Below, piece by piece: positions 1 to 8,073 of a stretch of 64,000 bases of DNA. Source of the stretch: CAJBVG01 sp943372995. GTDB taxonomy: Bacteria > Bacteroidota > Bacteroidia > Sphingobacteriales > Sphingobacteriaceae. The stretch is taken from assembly GCA_943372995.1 (NCBI GenBank), contig CALSAQ010000005.1, forward strand, positions 177,455 through 241,454. The letters are read 5' to 3'. The notes below the pieces were generated by a model, which searched no databases, was not told the DNA's origin, and saw only the letters and a program-made list of their open reading frames with translations. A program made the position numbers and the translations under genes. Numbering within the stretch: the first letter of the stretch is position 1; each line of letters begins with the position of its first letter.

Positions 1-1190
1 ATCACTGCAAATCCTTGTCCTACTCCGATACACATAGTTACCAAAGCATACTTTTTATTTTGTTCGTGTAACTCTATTGCTGCTGAAAGTAAAATTCTGG
101 CTCCCGACATTCCTAGAGGATGACCAAGTGCTATAGCTCCTCCATTCGGATTTATTCTTGCATCATCATCTTTCAATCCCCAAGAACGTATGCATGCCAA
201 GCTTTGCGCTGCAAATGCTTCGTTAAGTTCAATAACATCCATATCATTCATGGTTAAACCAGCTTTAGCTAATGCTTTATTAGCGGCTTCTACCGGACCA
301 ATCCCCATAATGCGTGGAGCTACTCCAGCAGCACCCATAGCTACAATTTTTGCTAATGGTTTTAAATTATATTTTTTTAATGCAAGCTCTGATGCAAATA
401 ATAAAGCTGCAGCTCCATCATTTAATCCAGATGCATTTCCTGCAGTAACTGTTCCATTTTTTCTGAAAGAGGGACGTAAGTTCGCCAATCCTTCTAATGT
501 TGTTTTAGGTTTGATGAATTCATCGTTTGAAAATAAAATAGGATCGGCTTTTCTTTGAGGAATAGATATTGGCGCAATCTCTTTTGCAAAACGACCTCTT
601 TCTCTTGCAGCTGTTGCTTTTTGCTGAGAGCGTAATGCAAATGCATCTTGATCTTCTCTTGAAATATGGTGTATGTCGACTAAATTCTCTGCGGTTTCTC
701 CCATAGCATCCACACCAAACTGCTCTTTCATTTTCGGATTAATAAATCTCCATCCAAAAGTAGTATCGTGCATTTCTACATCCTTACCAAAAGGAGTACT
801 TGCTTTCGACATTACCCAAGGTCCACGAGTCATGTGTTCAATTCCTCCTGCAATCATTAGTTCTGCGTCGCCCACCATAATATTTCTCGCTGCATCCATC
901 GACGCCGACAAACCAGAGGCACACAAACGATTCACCGTAACACCAGGAACTTCCTGAGGTACGCCAGCTAATAAACTTGCCATACGCGCCACATTCCTAT
1001 TGTCTTCGCCCGCTTGATTTGCACATCCTAAAATTACATCGCCTACTTCTTTAAAATCGACTTCTGGATATTTTTCCATCAAGGACTTTAAAACATGTGC
1101 TGCTAAATCATCAGCTCTTACTGATGATAATGTTCCAGTTAAACTTCCTATTGGCGTTCTTACACCGCCTACTATAAATGCATTTTTCAT
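1..1190 (-). CDS. paaJ: Beta-ketoadipyl-CoA / acetyl-CoA thiolase, truncated by the window edge
   Basis: Thiolase expected to cleave 3-oxoadipyl-CoA to succinyl-CoA and acetyl-CoA, the last step of phenylacetate breakdown. The translation starts MKNAFIVGGVRTPIG at 1190. It shows the nucleophile in NRLCASG (Cys90), the NEAFAAQ motif, GGAIALGHPLGMSGAR and the C-terminal CIGVGQG cysteine motif. It stays open to base 1, so only the last few of about 400 residues are missing. It is the last visible gene of the minus-strand paa operon, 55 bp after paaI. Thiolase membership is certain. The paaJ/pcaF assignment rests on the operon context. Confidence 0.9.
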   Translation of the reverse strand, partial: MKNAFIVGGVRTPIGSLTGTLSSVRADDLAAHVLKSLMEKYPEVDFKEVGDVILGCANQAGEDNRNVARMASLLAGVPQEVPGVTVNRLCASGLSASMDAARNIMVGDAELMIAGGIEHMTRGPWVMSKASTPFGKDVEMHDTTFGWRFINPKMKEQFGVDAMGETAENLVDIHHISREDQDAFALRSQQKATAARERGRFAKEIAPISIPQRKADPILFSNDEFIKPKTTLEGLANLRPSFRKNGTVTAGNASGLNDGAAALLFASELALKKYNLKPLAKIVAMGAAGVAPRIMGIGPVEAANKALAKAGLTMNDMDVIELNEAFAAQSLACIRSWGLKDDDARINPNGGAIALGHPLGMSGARILLSAAIELHEQNKKYALVTMCIGVGQGFAV

Positions 1191-1202
1191 AATATTTTTC
1201 TA

Positions 1203-1243
1203 ATACTCAAACTCGATACCCGATACTCGATACTCGATACCCC
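1203..1243. repeat. Heptamer tandem array (unit ACTCGAT) between paaI and paaJ
   Basis: Four perfectly spaced 7-bp units (ACTCGAT, ACCCGAT, ACTCGAT, ACTCGAT) and a partial fifth fill most of the 55 bp between two co-directional genes. There is no inverted arm here, so a terminator role is unlikely. It belongs to the window-wide 7/8-bp array family. Confidence 0.85.
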
Positions 1244-1245
1244 AA

Positions 1246-1653
1246 TTACCATTCTTTGTCGCTTCTATAAACTGTACCTTTAAACAAGGCCACTACTTTA
1301 TTGTCTTGATTTATTACAGAAATATCATAAATACCAATACGATTACTTAACGAACGTTCAACAGTTCTTGTAGTCAACACATCACCTACTTTACAGGTTA
1401 AGGTATGTGAAATTGATGTTTCTACCGACATGCATTTTCTACCATAAGAATTACTAGCAAAAGCTAATGAACTATCTGCTAAAGAATAAGTAATCCCACC
1501 ATGTAATACATCGAAGCCATTTAACATTTCTTTTCTCACTTGCATCTTCAACACAGAAATGCCTTCTCCCACTTCAACTAATTCTATACCGAGCCATTTA
1601 CTAAAAGCATCGTTATCGTACATCCTATGAACTATCTCTTCTGCTCTACTCAT
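1246..1653 (-). CDS. paaI: Hydroxyphenylacetyl-CoA thioesterase PaaI
   Basis: Hotdog-fold thioesterase of 135 residues, thought to release CoA from dead-end ring-hydroxylated phenylacetyl-CoA intermediates in the cytoplasm. The 4HBT signature is clear: NGFDVLHGGITYSLADSS, with the active-site aspartate, at about residues 45-62, followed by a hotdog strand region. The start codon lies in ATGAGTAG, so it overlaps the stop of the upstream ORF6N gene by 8 bp and the two are likely translationally coupled. The length is normal for PaaI. Confidence 0.9.
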   Translation of the reverse strand: MSRAEEIVHRMYDNDAFSKWLGIELVEVGEGISVLKMQVRKEMLNGFDVLHGGITYSLADSSLAFASNSYGRKCMSVETSISHTLTCKVGDVLTTRTVERSLSNRIGIYDISVINQDNKVVALFKGTVYRSDKEW

Positions 1654-2158
1654 TTTTATTTGTTAATTTATATCCTATTGGAACTCTTTCCGATTCCTCT
1701 TTTAATATCTTTTTTATTAATCTAAATACTACAATAAATTTTTCATCAAATTTACTTTCCATATCTAGTATTTTATCTGACAATTCCTTATACCCATCAA
1801 CCATTCTCCTCATTTTTACAAATGCTCTCATAATTGAAATATTAATCTGTATAGCTTTCTCAGACCTTAAAACGCTCGAAAGCATTGCTATTCCCTGTTC
1901 TGTAAAAGCAAAGGAATTATATCTTTCTCCTCCTCTTCCCTTTGAGGTCACAATCTGTGACCTCAAAGTACTCTGTTCATTGTCTGACAGTTCAAACATG
2001 AAATCAGAAGGAAATCTTGAAATATTCCTCCTTACTGCTTGTTTTAATACTTTGGTATCAACTTCAAATAACGACGCTATATCCTTATCCAACATCACCT
2101 TTTCACCACGAATAATATATATTCTTTCTAAAATAGTTTCTATTTCCAAATCATTCAT
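1646..2158 (-). CDS. ORF6N-domain DNA-binding protein inside the paa operon
   Basis: A 170-residue protein with an N-terminal ORF6N/KilA-N-like DNA-binding domain. Typical pieces are RIYIIRGEKVMLDKDIASLF, AVRRNISRFPSDFMFEL, LRSQIVTSKGRGG and FAFTEQGIAMLSSVLRS. The last 60 residues are helical and probably coiled coil (MRRMVDGYKELSDKILDMESKF). ORF6N genes are common in Bacteroidota and are linked to phages and mobile DNA, but their role is poorly known. It sits between paaH and paaI in the operon direction and its stop overlaps the paaI start. A perfect 13-bp inverted repeat lies inside the coding sequence. It could be an autoregulator or a passenger insertion. Confidence 0.85.
   Translation of the reverse strand: MNDLEIETILERIYIIRGEKVMLDKDIASLFEVDTKVLKQAVRRNISRFPSDFMFELSDNEQSTLRSQIVTSKGRGGERYNSFAFTEQGIAMLSSVLRSEKAIQINISIMRAFVKMRRMVDGYKELSDKILDMESKFDEKFIVVFRLIKKILKEESERVPIGYKLTNKNE
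1940..1968. repeat. Perfect 13-bp inverted repeat inside the ORF6N gene
   Basis: The arms CTTTGAGGTCACA (1940-1952) and TGTGACCTCAAAG (1956-1968) are separated by only ATC. On the coding strand it encodes the conserved LRSQIVTSK stretch. It could be a DNA operator bound by the protein itself or an mRNA hairpin. Which one is inference. Confidence 0.8.
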
Positions 2159-2222
2159 TACATCATAAATTTTATGTAATGAAACAAAAAAGCACTAGAC
2201 ACACAACTGCAAATATGCAGTT

Positions 2223-3386
2223 TTAATAAAAATGTTTCTTCTCTCTAACCATATGTTTTAAAAGAACCGATGGTCTATATCTGTCTTCTTCGTATGTCGC
2301 CATCAAACTTTCCAATTCTTCCAGAATTGCACCTAATCCAATTTCATCTGCCCATGCTAATAATCCTTTAGGATAATTCACTCCTTTAGTCATGGCTAAA
2401 TCTATATCCTCTTTAGATGCAACTCCTAAGTATAAAGTATCTACTGCTTCGTTAATTAACATCGCAATTATTCTATTGAAAATATAATTTCCTAGTTCCT
2501 GATCTTTTGTTGGCTCTGGTATTATTGCAGATTCGCTATAATCATAAAATCCAATTCCCGATTTTCTACCAAATCGTTTTGCTTCATACAATCTTTTTTG
2601 TGTTAAAGATGGTTTAAATCGAGGATCATAGAACAATTGTTCCCAAACCGTTTCGGTCACTTTATAATTCACATCATGACCAATAAAATCCATCAATTCA
2701 AACGGGCCCATTTTAAATCCACCAATTTCTTTCATCGCCCAATCTATCGTAGCACAATCTGCAATTCCTTCTTCATACATTCGAATAGCCTCACCATAAA
2801 AAGAGCGAGCTACTCTATTCACTATAAAACCAGGAGTATCTTTACATACGACTGCTACTTTATACCAAGATTTTATTAATTCTATACTTTTGGTCAAACA
2901 AGTTTCACTAGTTTGTAATGCAGGAATAATTTCTACCAAAGGCATAATATTCGCTGGATTAAAAAAATGAATACCGATAAAACGTTCTGGTTTATTACAT
3001 GCTGATGCTATTGAGGCAATAGACAATGAAGAAGTATTACTTGCTAGAATACAACTATCACTCACTATGCTTTCTAAAGCAGAAAACACTTCTTTTTTTA
3101 CATCAATATTTTCGACTATAGCTTCAATAATTAATTCGCATGAATTTAATTTATCGATACTCGATTGAAATATAATATTGGTTAAAACCTGATTGTATTT
3201 TTCTTCCGAACATTTACCTTTCTCCACTAATTTTTGTAGAGACTTCTTTAAATTATTTCCAGCAGATTGAGCAGCTACTGGGTTTGCGTCGTATACGTGT
3301 ACCTCATGACCAGCCATTGCAGCAACTTGAGCAATACCACTTCCCATAGCACCCGAACCAATTACGCCTACTTTTATCAATTCCAT
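2223..3386 (-). CDS. paaH: 3-hydroxyadipyl-CoA dehydrogenase
   Basis: NAD-dependent 3-hydroxyacyl-CoA dehydrogenase, 387 residues, expected to oxidise 3-hydroxyadipyl-CoA to 3-oxoadipyl-CoA. The N-terminal Rossmann motif VGVIGSGAMGSGIAQ is followed by ASNTSSLSI, the catalytic HFFNP motif (GIHFFNPANIMPLVEII) and KDTPGFIVNR. Two C-terminal dimerisation repeats follow (AMKEIGGFKMGPFELMD and a second at about residue 330, AMTKGVNYPKGLLAWAD). It is 1 bp from paaG upstream, so same transcript. The paaH name rests on context plus family. Confidence 0.92.
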   Translation of the reverse strand: MELIKVGVIGSGAMGSGIAQVAAMAGHEVHVYDANPVAAQSAGNNLKKSLQKLVEKGKCSEEKYNQVLTNIIFQSSIDKLNSCELIIEAIVENIDVKKEVFSALESIVSDSCILASNTSSLSIASIASACNKPERFIGIHFFNPANIMPLVEIIPALQTSETCLTKSIELIKSWYKVAVVCKDTPGFIVNRVARSFYGEAIRMYEEGIADCATIDWAMKEIGGFKMGPFELMDFIGHDVNYKVTETVWEQLFYDPRFKPSLTQKRLYEAKRFGRKSGIGFYDYSESAIIPEPTKDQELGNYIFNRIIAMLINEAVDTLYLGVASKEDIDLAMTKGVNYPKGLLAWADEIGLGAILEELESLMATYEEDRYRPSVLLKHMVREKKHFY

Positions 3387-3387
3387 A

Positions 3388-4164
3388 TTACTCTCCTTTA
3401 AACTCAGGTTTTCTTTTTTCTAAGAAAGCATTAATGCCTTCTTTATTATCATACGTACTCGCTGCCTTAGCTTGCAACTCTTCTTCTATATCTAACTGAT
3501 CATCTAAGTTGTTAAACAAAGATTCGTTTAATGCTCTTTTGGTTAAGCCAAATCCTACGGTTGGCATTAGAGATAAATGTGTTGCTATTTTTGTAGCTTC
3601 TTCCATTAAGTTTTCTGCTGATGTTACCTTGTAAATCATACCATACTGTAAGGCTTGTTCTGCACTTACTTTATCTGCCAAAAACATCATAGCCGTTGCG
3701 CGTTGTAAGCCAACCAAACGAGGCAAGAAAAAAGTTCCTCCTGAATCAGGTATCAATCCGATATTAGAAAAAGATTGTATAAAAGAAGCTTTATCGCTCG
3801 CTAAAACAATATCACAACATAAAGCAATGTTTGCACCAGCACCAGCTGCTACACCATTCACAGCGCATACAATTGGTTTCTCAATTTTTCTGATGCGTTT
3901 TACAATTGGGTTATAATGTTCTCTTACTATTTTATCTATCGCTGGAGCATTCTCAGCAATAGCTTCTGCTAAATCCTGACCAGCACAAAAAGCTCTGCCT
4001 TCACCAGTAATCAAAATTGCACGAACTGTTGCATTCTGTTCACACTCATCTAAACGAGCTTGCAAGTCCAAAGCCATCTCTCTATTGAAACTATTCAATA
4101 CATCGGGGCGGTTCAATGTAAGTATCGCAAGATTCTCTTTATACTCTATTTTAATTGTTGACAT
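3388..4164 (-). CDS. paaG: Enoyl-CoA hydratase/isomerase, likely ring-epoxide isomerase PaaG
   Basis: Crotonase-fold protein of 258 residues. It has the CoA-binding segment GEGRAFCAGQDLAE and the oxyanion-hole segment NGVAAGAGANIAL, plus SNIGLIPDSGGTFFLPRLVG, which carries the catalytic aspartate typical of PaaG. PaaG converts the 1,2-epoxide of phenylacetyl-CoA to the seven-membered oxepin-CoA, and also isomerises a later intermediate. It lies between paaD and paaH. The paralogous hydratase PaaF is not in the window and could be beyond the left edge, so a PaaF role cannot be fully excluded. Confidence 0.88.
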   Translation of the reverse strand: MSTIKIEYKENLAILTLNRPDVLNSFNREMALDLQARLDECEQNATVRAILITGEGRAFCAGQDLAEAIAENAPAIDKIVREHYNPIVKRIRKIEKPIVCAVNGVAAGAGANIALCCDIVLASDKASFIQSFSNIGLIPDSGGTFFLPRLVGLQRATAMMFLADKVSAEQALQYGMIYKVTSAENLMEEATKIATHLSLMPTVGFGLTKRALNESLFNNLDDQLDIEEELQAKAASTYDNKEGINAFLEKRKPEFKGE

Positions 4165-4173
4165 ACCTATTTT

Positions 4174-4236
4174 GAATTATGAATTTTGAGTTGTGAATTG
4201 TGAGTTATTTAATTTACAATTCACAATTTACAATTT
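4174..4236. repeat. Heptamer array hairpin (unit GAATTGT) between paaD and paaG
   Basis: The left arm has five 7-bp units (GAATTAT, GAATTTT, GAGTTGT, GAATTGT, GAGTTAT; 4174-4208). The right arm has three complementary units (TTTACAA, TTCACAA, TTTACAA; 4213-4233). They can form a stem of about 17 bp with a 4-6 nt loop inside an operon, so it may attenuate or process the paa mRNA rather than end it. Confidence 0.8.
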
Positions 4237-4238
4237 AG

Positions 4239-4742
4239 TTAGATGCATTTAAAATAATCAAAAGGCTCCAAGCAATCTTTGCATTTATATAATGCTTTGC
4301 ATGCAGTAGAACCAAATTGACTTGTTAATATTGTATTCGAAGAACCACAATGCGGGCAATTCACCTCTTCATCATGATCTCCTGTTAATACATTTAATTT
4401 ATGTTTACTCTGTTCATTCGGAGGAGCAATACCGTAAACTCTTAACTTTTCTTTTGCCTCTTTGCTCATCCAATCGGTAGTCCATGCTGGTTGATAAACG
4501 GTTTCGATTTCAAAATCATCAATCCCATTTTCTCGTAAAGAATTATTAATATCGATACTTATAGCCGACATAGCAGGGCAACCAGAATATGTTGGAGTGA
4601 TGGTAATAAAAAGACGATGCCCTTCATAACGAAGGGCACGAATAATGCCTAATTCTACTACACTGATTACTGGAATTTCAGGATCAGGAATGTTTTCCAG
4701 AATTTTCCATATCTCATCTATTGATTTCATAATGCTTACCAT
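4239..4742 (-). CDS. paaD: Phenylacetyl-CoA epoxidase subunit PaaD
   Basis: A 167-residue MIP18/DUF59-type protein of the phenylacetyl-CoA epoxidase cluster, thought to help assemble or repair the metal centre. The N-terminal half has the DUF59 signature (IPDPEIPVISVVELGIIR, then ITPTYSGCPAMSAI). The C-terminus has a zinc-ribbon-like set of cysteines (NCPHCGSSNT and YKCKDC). The first ATG at 4742 overlaps the end of paaC by 7 bp. A second ATG at 4730 (MKSIDEIW) is an equally good start. The length matches PaaD. Confidence 0.93.
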   Translation of the reverse strand: MVSIMKSIDEIWKILENIPDPEIPVISVVELGIIRALRYEGHRLFITITPTYSGCPAMSAISIDINNSLRENGIDDFEIETVYQPAWTTDWMSKEAKEKLRVYGIAPPNEQSKHKLNVLTGDHDEEVNCPHCGSSNTILTSQFGSTACKALYKCKDCLEPFDYFKCI

Positions 4743-5497
4743 TGAGCACCTGGAAAGGCACGATGTAAGTGTTGCATTTCTGCTAGTAAAAATCCTAAGT
4801 GTTCTGTATGCTTTCCTTCTCTACTACCTCTCTGCATAAATGTATCATCTGCTGGTGTAATTACCCCCGCTTCTGCAAACACTTCTTTTACTTTTGCTTT
4901 CCAAGATGTTTTAATTTTATTCAGGTCAATTGCTATTTTTTCATTCATCAATAACTCATCAACCTCATTCATCTCAAAAAGTTCACCTGTAAAACGAAAT
5001 AAATCGTCGATTGCATTTTGAACTCTCCCTTTACTTTCTTCCGTTCCATCACCTAAGCGAATAACCCATTTAGAGGTATGACGTAAGTGATACGTAATTT
5101 CTTTCAATGCTTTAGCTGCAATTGAAGCTAAGGTTTCATCGCTCGATTTTTGCAATTCCGTATAAAGATAAAAATCAAAAACATCTGCAAAGAAATGGCG
5201 AACCATTACATAAGCAAAATCAAGATTCGGTTGTTCTGCTAAAAAAGTATTTAAAAATTCTCTTTCTGGTCTAAGAAATGCTAAATCGTCGGCAGTGCGC
5301 CCTTTTCCTTCTACTTCGGCTGCATATTGTAATAAATGTGTAGCGTTACCGATCAAATCTAATGCAATATTAGAACAAGCAATATCTTCTTCTAAAAACG
5401 GACCTTTACTGCTTTGTTCAGAGAGACGATGACCTAATATTAAATGTTGGTCGGCTAATCTCAATAAATAATTAAATAGTGCTTCTTGCTTATTCAT
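4736..5497 (-). CDS. paaC: Phenylacetyl-CoA epoxidase structural subunit PaaC
   Basis: A 253-residue ferritin-like structural subunit that pairs with PaaA in the multicomponent epoxidase. Recognisable segments are the N-terminal LLRLADQHLILGHRLSEQ, the DIALDLIGNA-like helix (SNIALDLIGNATHLLQYAAE) and EITYHLRHTSKWVIRLGDGT, with the closing LLAEMQHLHRAFPGAQW. Only 2 bp separate it from paaB, and it overlaps paaD. The family length is about 250 residues, so it is complete. Confidence 0.95.
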   Translation of the reverse strand: MNKQEALFNYLLRLADQHLILGHRLSEQSSKGPFLEEDIACSNIALDLIGNATHLLQYAAEVEGKGRTADDLAFLRPEREFLNTFLAEQPNLDFAYVMVRHFFADVFDFYLYTELQKSSDETLASIAAKALKEITYHLRHTSKWVIRLGDGTEESKGRVQNAIDDLFRFTGELFEMNEVDELLMNEKIAIDLNKIKTSWKAKVKEVFAEAGVITPADDTFMQRGSREGKHTEHLGFLLAEMQHLHRAFPGAQW

Positions 5498-5499
5498 AA

Positions 5500-5787
5500 T
5501 TACATGTGTGTGATTCCTTCAGGAACCGTGTAAAAAGTTGGGTGACGGTAAACTTTATCATTAGAAGGCTCGAAAAAAGAAGCAATATCTTCTGGTGAAG
5601 AAGCTACGATTTCTGATGCGGGTACTACCCAAATGTTTGTTCCTTCACTTCTTCTACAATAAAGATCTCTGGCATTTTGTAAGGCCATTTCTTTATCGTG
5701 TGCATGCACCGAACCACTGTGTTTATGGGGTTGTCCGGGTTTACTTTGTACAAATACTTCCCATAGTATTCCTTGTGAATCACTCAT
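5500..5787 (-). CDS. paaB: Phenylacetyl-CoA epoxidase subunit PaaB
   Basis: A small 95-residue subunit needed for the PaaABCE epoxidase. It has the typical WEVFVQSKPGQPHKHSGSVH opening, ALQNARDLYCRRSEGTNIWVVP in the middle and the YRHPTFYTVPEG end. It lies 9 bp after paaA and 2 bp before paaC. Confidence 0.95.
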   Translation of the reverse strand: MSDSQGILWEVFVQSKPGQPHKHSGSVHAHDKEMALQNARDLYCRRSEGTNIWVVPASEIVASSPEDIASFFEPSNDKVYRHPTFYTVPEGITHM

Positions 5788-5796
5788 ATTAAAATT

Positions 5797-6753
5797 TTAA
5801 GCTGCGTTTGTATTTTGTTTAGTTTTTTGTTTTTCGGCATAAGCATTTGCTGCTTCTCTTACCCAAGCACCCTCTTCGTGTGCTTTGATTTTTGCAGAAA
5901 TTCTTTCTTTATTGCAAGGCCCATTTCCTTTTACCACATTCCAGAATTCATCCCAATCAATTGCACCAAAATCGTATCCTTTTTTCTCTTCATTCCATTT
6001 AAGGTCTTTATCTGGTACTGTTAATCCAATATGTTCGGCTTGAGGTACAGTTTGATTAACGAAACGTTGACGTAATTGATCATTCGTTTCTCTTTTAATT
6101 TTCCATTTCACGGCATTAGCTGTATTTGGCGACTCTTCGTCTTTAGGGCCAAACATCATTAAACTTGGCCACCACCATCTGTTTACCGCATCTTGAGCCA
6201 TCGCTTTCTGCTCTGGAGTCCCATTTGCTAAAGTGCACATGATTTCATAGCCTTGACGTTGGTGGAAAGATTCTTCTTTACAAATTCTTACCATTGCACG
6301 AGCATACGGACCATACGATGTTCTTTGTAACATCACCTGATTCATAATCGCTGCTCCATCAACTAACCAACCAATTGCACCTATATCAGCCCATGTTAAT
6401 GTTGGATAATTAAATATTGAAGAGTACTTAGCTTTTCCAGTATGTAATTGATCTAGTAGCTCTTCACGAGAAATCCCCATCGACTCCGCTGCACTGTATA
6501 AATACAATCCATGGCCTGCTTCGTCTTGTACTTTGGCTAATAATACCATTTTACGACGTAAGCTCGGAGCACGAGTAATCCAGTTTCCCTCGGGCATCAT
6601 CCCTATAATTTCAGAATGTGCATGTTGTGATATTTGACGGATTAAATGCTTGCGGTATTGCTCAGGCATCCAATCTTTAGGTTCAATCATCTCATTTTTA
6701 GCAAGTTTGGCTTCAAACCATGCTTCTAATTCTTGTTCATTGAGTTGCGACAT
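5797..6753 (-). CDS. paaA: Phenylacetyl-CoA epoxidase catalytic subunit PaaA
   Basis: Catalytic di-iron subunit (318 residues) of the enzyme that adds oxygen across the ring of phenylacetyl-CoA. The carboxylate/histidine helices are visible: RQISQHAHSEIIGMMPEGNW, KVQDEAGHGLYLYSAAE, and further on CKEESFHQRQGYEIM. It opens the minus-strand operon, and a perfect Bacteroidota -7 motif lies 19 bp upstream of the ATG. The length is typical. Confidence 0.96.
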   Translation of the reverse strand: MSQLNEQELEAWFEAKLAKNEMIEPKDWMPEQYRKHLIRQISQHAHSEIIGMMPEGNWITRAPSLRRKMVLLAKVQDEAGHGLYLYSAAESMGISREELLDQLHTGKAKYSSIFNYPTLTWADIGAIGWLVDGAAIMNQVMLQRTSYGPYARAMVRICKEESFHQRQGYEIMCTLANGTPEQKAMAQDAVNRWWWPSLMMFGPKDEESPNTANAVKWKIKRETNDQLRQRFVNQTVPQAEHIGLTVPDKDLKWNEEKKGYDFGAIDWDEFWNVVKGNGPCNKERISAKIKAHEEGAWVREAANAYAEKQKTKQNTNAA

Positions 6754-6772
6754 ATCGATATATTGATTCAGA

Positions 6773-6780
6773 CAAATTTA
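6773..6780 (-). promoter_or_regulatory. Candidate -7 box for the paa operon
   Basis: On the minus strand this reads TAAATTTG, an exact match to the Bacteroidota -7 consensus TAnnTTTG, ending 19 bp before the paaA ATG. No clear TTG -33 box sits at the usual distance, so the promoter may need an activator. Confidence 0.45.
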
Positions 6781-6851
6781 TAAAATAATTGCTATCCTGA
6801 AAGAGCTTAGGCTTATTCGGAATCAATCAAAAAAACAAATATGTAAGGGCA

Positions 6852-6883
6852 TTGTTCCAAAACGAATCTATTTTTTATTTTTA
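6852..6883 (+). promoter_or_regulatory. Weak candidate promoter for paaE
   Basis: TTG at 6852-6854 and TATTTTTA at 6876-6883 with 21 bp between them resemble the Bacteroidota -33/-7 pair with one mismatch. They are followed 16 bp later by the paaE ATG. The paaA/paaE intergenic gap is only 146 bp and probably holds any shared operator. Confidence 0.35.
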
Positions 6884-6899
6884 CGACCAAATTATAGCA

Positions 6900-7973
6900 A
6901 TGGCAAAATTCCACCCTTTAAAAGTAGCGGACATCCGCAAGGAAACTTCTGACAGTGTAAGTGTTGCATTTGAGATTCCTGCCCCTTTTGTAAATGAGTA
7001 CCAATATACTCAAGGTCAGTATGTAACCATAAAAATGATGCATGCTGGAGAAGAAATTCGTCGATCATACTCTTTATGTTCTAGCCCTATAGCCGATTCA
7101 GACTTCAGAATAGCTGCAAAAAAGGTAAAAGACGGACGCATGTCTGTAGCTTTAAACGATACCATTAAAGTAGGTGATGTTTTAGAAGTAATGACCCCTA
7201 TGGGCAACTTCTACAACATTAACAGTAGCGAAAACAAGAATATTGTACTCTTTGCAGGTGGTAGTGGAATCACCCCTATGCTATCTATCGTTAAAACTTT
7301 ATTGGTACAAGACAAAAATTCTACAATTACCCTCTTTTATGGTAATCAGAATTTAGAATCGACCATCTTCAGAACTGAACTTGAGGATTTAGCTTCTAAG
7401 CATGCTGACCGCTTTAAGCTTATACTCATCTTAGCTGAAGCTCCATCAAATCACCCTATTCTGTATACTGGGATGATGACCATAGATAAGGTTAAAGCTC
7501 TTATTGAAAATCATGTTGGATTAAATCTTGATAACGAATTTTTCATATGTGGACCAACTCCTATGATGAAAAATGTAGAAGAAACTCTTCATCAATTCCA
7601 AATTAGAAAAGAGAAGATTCACCTAGAATATTTTACCGCTACTCTAGACGCAAACAAAGACACCCCAAGCATAGCCGCACCATCAGAAAAAATAGTTTCT
7701 CAAATTACTGTCATTCTTGATGGCGATGAAACTACCTTTGAATTAGCTTCTGATGGAAAAAATATTTTAGATGCTGCAATGGATCAAGATGTTGATGTTC
7801 CATTCTCTTGCAAGGGTGCAGTATGTTGTACTTGTAGAGCAAAAGTACTGGAAGGTAAAGTACACATGAAAGCAAATTATGCTTTAACCGAAGATGAAGT
7901 TGCCGAAGGATTTATATTAACTTGCCAATCGCATCCATTAACACCAGTGGTGATTGTGGATTACGATGTATAA
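6900..7973 (+). CDS. paaE: Phenylacetyl-CoA epoxidase reductase PaaE
   Basis: An iron-sulfur flavoprotein that passes electrons from NADPH to PaaA. In order it shows an FAD domain with RRSYSLCSS, an NAD(P) domain with LFAGGSGITPMLSI and FFICGPTPMM, and a C-terminal plant-type 2Fe-2S ferredoxin with the cysteine cluster CKGAVCCTCRAKV and a later single Cys (ILTCQSH). The ATG at 6900 (MAKFHPLKVADI) is preferred over a TTG 48 bp upstream because it gives the usual N-terminus. It is divergent from paaABCD, whereas many proteobacterial clusters have paaABCDE in one operon. Confidence 0.94.
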   Translation: MAKFHPLKVADIRKETSDSVSVAFEIPAPFVNEYQYTQGQYVTIKMMHAGEEIRRSYSLCSSPIADSDFRIAAKKVKDGRMSVALNDTIKVGDVLEVMTPMGNFYNINSSENKNIVLFAGGSGITPMLSIVKTLLVQDKNSTITLFYGNQNLESTIFRTELEDLASKHADRFKLILILAEAPSNHPILYTGMMTIDKVKALIENHVGLNLDNEFFICGPTPMMKNVEETLHQFQIRKEKIHLEYFTATLDANKDTPSIAAPSEKIVSQITVILDGDETTFELASDGKNILDAAMDQDVDVPFSCKGAVCCTCRAKVLEGKVHMKANYALTEDEVAEGFILTCQSHPLTPVVIVDYDV

Positions 7974-7980
7974 AAGGAGT

Positions 7981-8072
7981 AATGGGTAGTGAGTATTGGG
8001 TATTGAGTAATTTTGGCAATTATTTAATTTCTCACTACCCACTACTCACTACTCAGTACTCACTACTCAGTA
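7981..8072. repeat. Heptamer array hairpin (AGTGAGT / CTCACTA) in front of the SDR gene
   Basis: The left arm holds four 7-bp units (AATGGGT, AGTGAGT, ATTGGGT, ATTGAGT; 7981-8008). The right arm holds six (CTCACTA, CCCACTA, CTCACTA, CTCAGTA, CTCACTA, CTCAGTA; 8031-8072). They pair imperfectly over about 28 bp around a 22-nt loop. The right arm stops one base before the SDR start codon, so the hairpin would cover its translation initiation site. Confidence 0.85.
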
Positions 8073-8073
8073 T

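Noticed and set aside
190..957. Two open plus-strand frames of 122 and 94 codons
   Set aside because: They lie antisense to the clearly coding paaJ thiolase and show no family features.
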